DNA from: Spirirestis rafaelensis WJT71-NPBG6
GTDB taxonomy: Bacteria > Cyanobacteriota > Cyanobacteriia > Cyanobacteriales > Nostocaceae
Length of the DNA: 64,000 nt
Direction: 5' to 3'
Assembly (NCBI GenBank): GCA_019359015.1
Contig: JAHHID010000019.1
Location: 33,394-97,393 of the forward strand
Shown here: positions 58,821 to 64,000 of the stretch, piece after piece
How positions within the stretch are numbered: position 1 is the stretch's first letter
Layout: every line of letters starts with the position of its first letter
Notes under the pieces: generated by a model
What the model was told of the DNA's origin: nothing
Seen by the model: only the letters and a program-made list of their open reading frames with translations
The model's database searches: none
Program-made: the position numbers and the translations under genes

Positions 58821-58868
58821 TGGGGACTGGGGACTGGGGACTGGGGACTGGGGACTGGGGACTGGGGA
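58821..58868. repeat. Heptamer tandem repeat (TGGGGAC, nearly seven copies)
   Basis: Nearly seven perfect 7-bp units just after the SPFH stop, followed by C-rich CCCCATCC repeats. Typical of filamentous cyanobacteria and likely to vary in copy number. Confidence 0.92.
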
Positions 58869-58940
58869 CAACGAGAATAATTCTTCTTTCTCCCCATCCC
58901 CCCATCTCCCCATCCCCCCCTCTTTCCATCCCCCCTCCTC

Positions 58941-59336
58941 CTACTCCGCTGCTTGTGCCATTTGACATTGACTGCACAAACCAAAAAACTCTAAAGTATG
59001 GTAAAAAATCTTAAACTTATGAGTGCCTTGCAATTGTTCTTCTAGGTCATGGACTGGGCATTGATTAATCGGAATTGAGACACCGCATTGCAAGCAAGTC
59101 ATGTGATGCTTATCTTGCTGCGCTAGGCTATAGAGGGCTTCACCATTAGCCAATGTCCGCACTTGCACCATGCCTTCCATTTTTAAAGCTTCCAAAGAGC
59201 GGTAAACTGTTGCTAAACCCATGCTTTGGTTGCGGTTACGCAGTTCTACATAAATATCCTGCGCCGAAATGCCTTGCTTGATGGTTTTCAGAAGGCTCAA
59301 GATACGGTCTTGACTGCGCGTGCGTATGGCTCTCAT
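58941..59336 (-). CDS. zur: Fur-family metal-dependent repressor, probably Zur/FurB
   Basis: 131 aa. DNA-binding winged helix with QGISAQDIYVELRNRNQSMGLATVYRSLEAL. The dimerisation domain has YSLAQQDKHHMTCLQCGVSIPIN (His/Cys site) and FFGLCSQCQ, giving two CxxC pairs for structural zinc. Among Fur-type proteins of heterocystous cyanobacteria this matches FurB/Zur better than FurA (iron) or FurC/PerR, from memory of the family. Promoter lies in the gap before purS. Confidence 0.85.
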   Translation of the reverse strand: MRAIRTRSQDRILSLLKTIKQGISAQDIYVELRNRNQSMGLATVYRSLEALKMEGMVQVRTLANGEALYSLAQQDKHHMTCLQCGVSIPINQCPVHDLEEQLQGTHKFKIFYHTLEFFGLCSQCQMAQAAE

Positions 59337-59480
59337 AGACTATAGTTTAAATTTGCCGCTGTAGTTGAAGCTGTAAACTTGCTAATTGATAAATCAACAA
59401 GTTAGGGCTTCGTAATCTTATTTTCACTCACTTGGAACAGAAAGTTATAGTATAGCGATCGCAGCATTCAGCAAAAGCCT

Positions 59481-59759
59481 GTGCAAAGGAAATATCTAGC
59501 CAAAATTTTTGTGACGCTTCGTCCTTCGGTCTTAGACCCTGCTGGTGTGGCTGTACAATCTAGCCTGAAGCAGTTGGGATACGATAACGTTGACTCTGTG
59601 CGGATTGGTAAGTACATCGAAGTGATTATCACTCAGCCTGATGAAGCTAAAGCACGTCAAAATTTGGATCGCATCTGTGACCAAATGTTAGCAAATCCCG
59701 TAATTGAAAATTATCGCTTTGATTTGATTGAGGTCGAATCACAGACGGGAGTTTTTTAG
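59481..59759 (+). CDS. purS: Phosphoribosylformylglycinamidine synthase subunit PurS
   Basis: Small subunit of the three-part FGAM synthase, fourth step of purine synthesis; it bridges PurQ and PurL. 92 aa, GTG start (QRKYLAKIFVTLRPSVLDPAGVAVQSSL), with the conserved RPSVLDPAG and the QPDEAKARQNLDRICDQMLANPVIENY end. purQ follows after a repeat-filled 142-bp gap. Confidence 0.95.
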   Translation: MQRKYLAKIFVTLRPSVLDPAGVAVQSSLKQLGYDNVDSVRIGKYIEVIITQPDEAKARQNLDRICDQMLANPVIENYRFDLIEVESQTGVF

Positions 59760-59844
59760 GGATTAGGGACTGGGAAAGAAATTTTTCTGACTCCCAGTTC
59801 CTGACTCCTAACTCCCAACTTTCATCTCCTGACTTTTAACTTTC

Positions 59845-59875
59845 GTAGAGACGCTTCGGACCGAAGCGTCTCTAC
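59845..59875. repeat. GTAGAGACGC palindrome, copy between purS and purQ
   Basis: GTAGAGACGCTTCGG-A-CCGAAGCGTCTCTAC: perfect 15-bp arms around one base. It lies in the purS-purQ spacer along with CTGACTCC/TCCTAACTCC heptamer-like repeats, so it would fold as a hairpin inside the shared mRNA. Confidence 0.88.
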
Positions 59876-59901
59876 AACTCCTAATTCCTAACTCCTGAAC
59901 A

Positions 59902-60579
59902 ATGACTAAATTCGGCGTTTTGGTTTTTCCGGGTTCTAATTGCGATCGCGATGTTGCTTATGTGACTCAAGACATTCTCAAGCAACCTACTCGCATGGTT
60001 TGGCATCAAGATACGGATATTTCTGATTTGGATGTAATAATTATCCCCGGTGGTTTTAGTTATGGGGATTATCTGCGCTGTGGGGCGATCGCTCGTTTTT
60101 CACCTGTGATGCAGCAGGTTGTGGAACACGCGCAAAAAGGTAAATTAGTCCTCGGTATTTGTAATGGTTTTCAGGTATTAACTGAAGCTGGACTTTTACC
60201 AGGAGCGTTGACGAGAAACCGAGATTTGCATTTTATATGCGATCGCTCTCCCCTAAAAGTCGAGCGTACCAATTTACCTTGGACGCAAGCTTATGCAAAT
60301 GGTGAAATTATCACTTTACCAATTGCCCACGGTGAAGGAAGATATCACGCTGATGAAACTACTCTCGCAGAAATTGAAGATAACAATCAAGTTGTCTTTC
60401 GTTATCAAGGTGAGAATGCTAATGGTTCGTTAAATAATATTGCGGGCATTTGCAATCGACAAGGAAATGTGCTGGGAATGATGCCCCATCCAGAAAGGGC
60501 ATCTGACGCGATGTTAGGTGGTAGCGATGGTTTGAAGTTGTTTGCTGGGTTGTTGGAGAAAATGGGCGCGTTGGTGTAG
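59902..60579 (+). CDS. purQ: Phosphoribosylformylglycinamidine synthase subunit PurQ (glutaminase)
   Basis: Class I glutamine amidotransferase subunit delivering ammonia for FGAM synthesis. 225 aa; catalytic Cys in [10 protein letters not shown] and the His/Glu pair in [17 protein letters not shown] and [17 protein letters not shown] are typical N-terminal landmarks. PurL is not in the window. Part of a purS-purQ pair, although the repeat-rich spacer is longer than usual for such operons. Confidence 0.97.
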   Translation: MTKFGVLVFPGSNCDRDVAYVTQDILKQPTRMVWHQDTDISDLDVIIIPGGFSYGDYLRCGAIARFSPVMQQVVEHAQKGKLVLGICNGFQVLTEAGLLPGALTRNRDLHFICDRSPLKVERTNLPWTQAYANGEIITLPIAHGEGRYHADETTLAEIEDNNQVVFRYQGENANGSLNNIAGICNRQGNVLGMMPHPERASDAMLGGSDGLKLFAGLLEKMGALV

Positions 60580-60624
60580 GGTAAATCTACACCCGCAGCC
60601 TGGAAGCTCCTGGCTCTAAGAACG

Positions 60625-60665
60625 GAGCTTACCTTGTCTACGACACGCTGCGGAGCGTTCGTGGG
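60625..60665. repeat. GC-rich dispersed repeat, copy after purQ
   Basis: GGAGCTTACCTTGTCTACGACACGCTGCGGAGCGTTCGTGG; shares TTGTCT.CGACACGCT and GGAGCGTTCG with the block at 48357-48500. Confidence 0.65.
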
Positions 60666-60735
60666 TTGCAAAACCTTTTATACAGCTATTATTGCGATCG
60701 CCTCGATTATTTTGTGATTATAGTTTGAAAACACG

Positions 60736-60794
60736 CCCTAGGCTTTAACCTGTGGGTGACTCTGGACGAGTACGATTTAAGCCCAAGGATAGGG
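60736..60794 (+). promoter_or_regulatory. Foldable leader element before the 66-aa gene
   Basis: CCCTA (60736-60740) pairs with TAGGG (60790-60794), GGCTT with AAGCC (60779-60783), and the inner ACTC-TGGAC-GAGT forms a small hairpin. The nested stems suggest a structured RNA leader 60 nt before the ATG. No named riboswitch class recognised. Confidence 0.35.
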
Positions 60795-60856
60795 TTTTCC
60801 TCAATTTACTCAGTTTAAGCTGAGATGTATTCAATCACGCAAGTTGAGGAATAATT

Positions 60857-61057
60857 ATGCCAGGTGGTCATGCTAGTCATAAAGGTGCTTCTGCCAAACC
60901 CAATGTCAACACCAATGGGTTGACAAATGCTGCTGCTGAAGGACCCCAAGATACTCAGGGAGTTATCAGCGATGCTGACGATTCTACCAGAATCGATGAA
61001 GCTGAGGTAAATCCTGCTGCTGTTGAACGTCCGCAGACACCGGATGATGAGAAGTAA
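60857..61057 (+). CDS. Small disordered acidic protein, unidentified
   Basis: 66 aa starting PGGHASHKGASAKPN, with no hydrophobic segment, many Ala, Asn, Asp and Glu and a repeat-free PQDTQGVISDADD centre. A clear ribosome site (TTGAGGAATAATT) precedes the ATG. Probably a conserved but uncharacterised cyanobacterial protein; a stress or DNA-associated role cannot be judged. Confidence 0.6.
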   Translation: MPGGHASHKGASAKPNVNTNGLTNAAAEGPQDTQGVISDADDSTRIDEAEVNPAAVERPQTPDDEK

Positions 61058-61120
61058 GGTTTTGGAAGTAAAAGGCGATCGCTTGTTTTTTCATGGATAG
61101 GCGATCGCTTTTAAATTTAT

Positions 61121-61708
61121 TTATAATATCGGCGTTAAATTCAACACAAATCCAGGTAAAACATCTTCTCCGGAAACGCTTTCAGGATTTTCTAGAATTT
61201 CTACTTCTTTAAGAGGACGATAAATTTCTACTCGCTTGTTTTTCCTATCAATTAACCAACCTAATTTTGCACCATTGTCAATATATTCTTGCATTTTATC
61301 CTGCAATTCTTTCAGCGAATCAGTACGAGAACGCAACTCGACTACAAAATCAGGACAAATCGGAGCAAATTTTTCTTGTTGTTCGGGGGTTAAAGCATTC
61401 CACCGTTCTATTTTCACCCAAGAAGCATCGGGGGAACGTTTAGCACCATTGGGTAGGGTGAAACCAGTTGAAGAGTCAAAACCCTTGCCTAATTTAGTCT
61501 GTTTATTCCAGATTCCTAACTCAACAACGATATCAAAGTTACGGTTGCCAGTCTCACTACCTGTAGGTGGCATAATTAATAATTCCCCTTCGGCTGTGCG
61601 TTCAAATCGATAATCGCGATTGTTTTGACACAGTTGGAAATACTGCTCATCAGTCAAATCGATATTCAATTTGAGTGTAGAAGGTAAGGCAATTTGCAGC
61701 GCTTCCAT
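61121..61708 (-). CDS. Uma2-family putative nuclease (DUF820), copy 1
   Basis: 195 aa. The PD-(D/E)xK-like core reads SPDASWVKIERW, then CPDFVVELRSRTDSL, with a Lys in the next helix (ELQDKMQEYIDNGAKLGWLID). Uma2 proteins are abundant in cyanobacteria and related to Holliday-junction-type nucleases; function unproven. Start EALQIALPSTLK. Nearly identical to copy 2, 81 bp upstream of it in transcription terms. Confidence 0.9.
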   Translation of the reverse strand: MEALQIALPSTLKLNIDLTDEQYFQLCQNNRDYRFERTAEGELLIMPPTGSETGNRNFDIVVELGIWNKQTKLGKGFDSSTGFTLPNGAKRSPDASWVKIERWNALTPEQQEKFAPICPDFVVELRSRTDSLKELQDKMQEYIDNGAKLGWLIDRKNKRVEIYRPLKEVEILENPESVSGEDVLPGFVLNLTPIL

Positions 61709-61788
61709 AAACTTACCTAAATCGGGCGATATAGTAAATGCTTTCTATTTTAATTCTATATATCAAGGCGATCGCACGCTAAATTGAC

Positions 61789-62376
61789 TTATAATATCAA
61801 CGTTAAATCCAACACAAATCCAGGTAAAACATCTTCTCCTGATAAAGAAGCAGGATTTTCTAATATCTCTACTTCTTTAAGAGGACGATAAATTTCGACT
61901 CGCTTATTTTTGCGGTCAATTAACAAACCTAATTTTGCACCATTGTCAATATATTCTTGCATTTTATCCTGCAATTCTTTCAGCGAATCAGTACGCGATC
62001 GCAACTCAACTACAAAGTCAGGACAAATCGGAGCAAAGCTTTCTTGTTGTTCCGGGGTTAAAGCATTCCACCGCTCAATCTTCACCCAAGACGCATCAGG
62101 GGAACGTTTAGCACCATTGGGTAATGTAAAGCCAGTTGAAGAGTCAAAAGCTTTACCAAGATTATTTTGACGACTCCAAGCTTGAAGTTGATAGGCTAGT
62201 TCAATATTACGGTTGCCAGTATCACTACCTGTAGGTGGCATAATTAATAATTCCCCTTCGGCTGTGCTTTCAAATCGATAATCGCGGTTGTTTTGACACA
62301 GTTGGAAATATTGCTCATCAGTCAAATCGATATTCAATTTTAGTGTAGAAGGTAAGGCAATTTGCAGTGCTTCCAT
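61789..62376 (-). CDS. Uma2-family putative nuclease (DUF820), copy 2
   Basis: 195 aa, same length and start as copy 1. The core motifs are the same; differences cluster in residues 50-80 (NIELAYQLQAWSRQNNLGKAF against NFDIVVELGIWNKQTKLGKGF) and one Trp to Leu change (LGLLID). Both genes keep the catalytic residues, so both are probably active. A GCGATCGC lies in the spacer. Confidence 0.9.
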   Translation of the reverse strand: MEALQIALPSTLKLNIDLTDEQYFQLCQNNRDYRFESTAEGELLIMPPTGSDTGNRNIELAYQLQAWSRQNNLGKAFDSSTGFTLPNGAKRSPDASWVKIERWNALTPEQQESFAPICPDFVVELRSRTDSLKELQDKMQEYIDNGAKLGLLIDRKNKRVEIYRPLKEVEILENPASLSGEDVLPGFVLDLTLIL

Positions 62377-62650
62377 AAACTTACCTAAGGTTGGCTTCTT
62401 CTAGTTTAGGCGATCGCACAGTTAACACTTGACTGAAGTTGAATGTTTCTAACTTTCAAAAAAACCTAGGAAGAAGGGAAAATAAGTCATTTTTTTGATG
62501 TTTATTTGCGATTTGCCGTTACATAGAGGCTCACATCAGCAAAAATATAGTATTTTCAGAGTTTTTGCTGTAGCGTAATCTTTCTTTTTGTGCCAAAAAT
62601 GGCATTATCTTATCAGTGAGCGAGTAATTTAAAAGCGTGGACTAAATTAA

Positions 62651-63892
62651 ATGAAAGGAGAAAAGCTAGGTGGACGTTACCAGATTATAAGTAACCTGCA
62701 AAGAGGGGGTTTTGGTGCTACTTTCATCGCAGTGGATACACAACGACCGGGTAATCCTAAGTGCGTTGTCAAGCAGCTTAAACCACTGGCTACCGATCCA
62801 GAGACTCTGCGGGAAGCGAAACGTTTTTTTGACCAAGAAGCAGAAATCCTGGAAAGGTTAGGAAAGCATGACCAAATCCCACAGCTGTTGGCTCACTTTG
62901 AGGAAAATAAAGAGTTTTACTTAGTTCAGGAATATATTGAAGGTCACGACCTCAGCGAAGAACTGCCTCTTATAAGCAAGCAGCTAAGTGAAGCTGAGGT
63001 AACAAAACTTTTAATGGAAATTTTGGAAGTCTTAAAGTTTGTCCATCAGCATAACGTTATTCACCGGGATATCAAGCCTTCCAATATCCGACGACGGCAA
63101 TCAGATCGAAAAATTGTGTTGATTGATTTTGGGGCAGTCAAAGAAGTTAGAAGTTTAGAAGTTAATCATCAGGGGCAAATAAATTTCACTGTTGCTATTG
63201 GCACTCCTGGCTATATGCCGAGTGAACAAGCCTATCGCAACCCACAATTTAGCAGCGATGTCTATGCAGTGGGAATCATCGGTATTCAAGCATTGACAGG
63301 GATATATCCCGATTCTCAAATCAGTAGCAGATTTTCAATAGACCCTGATACAGGAGAAATTATTTGGCGCAACCAGACAAAAGTCAGTCCTCAGCTAGCA
63401 GAAATTTTAGATACGATGGTGCGTTATGACTTCCGTCAACGTTACCCAACAGCAAAGTTAGCATTGCAAGCGCTACAACAGCTATCGTCCTCCCCCATAG
63501 CATCACAGTCTAAAACTCTCAAGGTAAACCCTTCTACTTCTCCTCAAAACATTCCCTTGCAAAAGGGGCAGGTATCAGTTAATCGGATACCTTGGAAATT
63601 TTTAATTCGACTGGCGACTGTAGCAGCCGTTGCTACAATTATCCTTCTGTCCCCACAAATTATACATACAAGAGAAAATTTATTAACTTATGAAAATTCT
63701 AGCTTTGGGATAAAAATAAAATATCCTGAAGCTTGGCAAAGACAAGATGTAGAAAATCCTGTTACTACTGAAATCGTTACATTCTTATCACCCAAACAAA
63801 GTGATGCAGATACATTTCAAGAAAAGTTAACCATAAGTGTTGAAGATTTTTCAGGAACATTAGAGGAATCTACTAATACCAATTTAATATGA
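62651..63892 (+). CDS. Serine/threonine kinase, C-terminus cut short
   Basis: Hanks-type kinase of 413 aa: glycine loop NLQRGGFGATF, Lys in CVVKQLKPL, HRDIKPSNI, IDFGAVKEV and GTPGYMPSEQ. After a linker comes one membrane span (LIRLATVAAVATIILLSP, about 318-335) and the start of an extracytoplasmic PsbP-like region (YENSSFGIKIKYPEAWQRQDV). In related cyanobacterial kinases that region continues another 60-100 residues; here it stops abruptly at STNTNLI next to an incoming transposase gene. Kinase domain itself is complete. Confidence 0.9.
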   Translation: MKGEKLGGRYQIISNLQRGGFGATFIAVDTQRPGNPKCVVKQLKPLATDPETLREAKRFFDQEAEILERLGKHDQIPQLLAHFEENKEFYLVQEYIEGHDLSEELPLISKQLSEAEVTKLLMEILEVLKFVHQHNVIHRDIKPSNIRRRQSDRKIVLIDFGAVKEVRSLEVNHQGQINFTVAIGTPGYMPSEQAYRNPQFSSDVYAVGIIGIQALTGIYPDSQISSRFSIDPDTGEIIWRNQTKVSPQLAEILDTMVRYDFRQRYPTAKLALQALQQLSSSPIASQSKTLKVNPSTSPQNIPLQKGQVSVNRIPWKFLIRLATVAAVATIILLSPQIIHTRENLLTYENSSFGIKIKYPEAWQRQDVENPVTTEIVTFLSPKQSDADTFQEKLTISVEDFSGTLEESTNTNLI

Positions 63893-63932
63893 AGCTGCAT
63901 ATAATAGGCAAGTACAAACTCAATAATTTTAG

Positions 63933-64000
63933 ATGCCCATGAGCCGTCCGTTCAAGATTGAAATCGCAGAGAGCGAAGAGGAACTCAAGAAACGTCTACA
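63933..64000 (+). mobile_element. IS630-family transposase, N-terminal part at the window edge
   Basis: MSRPFKIEIAESEEELKKRL (ATG 63939, or 63933) is the start of an IS630-type transposase with its N-terminal helix-turn-helix. It runs off the window, so completeness is unknown. It begins 40 bp after the kinase stop. Confidence 0.65.

Overview
The window is a stretch of filamentous cyanobacterial chromosome. GCGATCGC (HIP1) palindromes are dense, coding is moderately AT-rich, and the genes include carotenoid crtP/crtB, a ferredoxin-thioredoxin reductase variable chain, PP2C and serine/threonine kinase signalling proteins, NB-ARC/WD40 and NACHT STAND proteins, paired Uma2 genes and heptanucleotide tandem repeats. 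This mix is typical of heterocyst-forming Nostocales (Nostoc, Calothrix, Tolypothrix or Scytonema type). The genus is an inference.

Layout. 0-3.5 kb: small heat-shock gene with a possible RNA thermometer, moaC, tRNA-Arg, an MFS exporter and an overlooked 58-aa single-span membrane protein. 3.5-18 kb: a surface polysaccharide region. It has a polyprenyl-phosphate-type glycosyltransferase, two cell-wall enzymes (NlpC/P60 and a class A beta-lactamase-like protein), a flippase, a Wzc-like chain-length protein with a BY-kinase domain, an O-antigen ligase/polymerase, three further glycosyltransferases, a secreted GH5 glycosidase and a WecG/TagA enzyme. The flippase-wzc pair diverges from the ligase-glycosyltransferase series across a 0.7 kb control region. 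18-29 kb: a porin-like barrel protein, an amino-acid binding lipoprotein, tRNA-Ser, crtP-crtB, an RlpA-like protein, a PhyH-like oxygenase and NagZ.

29-41 kb is an accessory zone. It holds a 14-WD-repeat NB-ARC protein, toxin-antitoxin pairs in various states (PIN remnant, HicBA, MazF/PemK), a secreted protein with seven 16-residue repeats, a secreted hydrolase with an amber stop in its signal peptide, and a dense field of 33-bp HIP1-centred repeats carrying other small repeats nested inside them. mutL and an adenosine deaminase family gene follow. A probable decayed IS200/IS605 element lies at 41 kb.

41-64 kb: a hybrid histidine kinase, purA, rplY, a phosphotransferase-kinase fusion, ydcF, then an Mrr-nuclease/NACHT defence-like gene whose C-terminal part is cut off by an in-frame stop and a frameshift. 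After that come ftrV, a PP2C phosphatase, nfeD with an SPFH protein, a Fur-family repressor, purS-purQ, twin Uma2 genes and a serine/threonine kinase apparently truncated by an IS630-type element that runs off the end.

The most unusual features are the dispersed small repeats, two of which lie in frame inside coding genes, the broken NACHT system, the 16-residue repeat protein and several genes caught in decay (hydrolase, PIN toxin, HicA without a normal start codon, kinase). All calls come from reading the sequence; no database search was possible.
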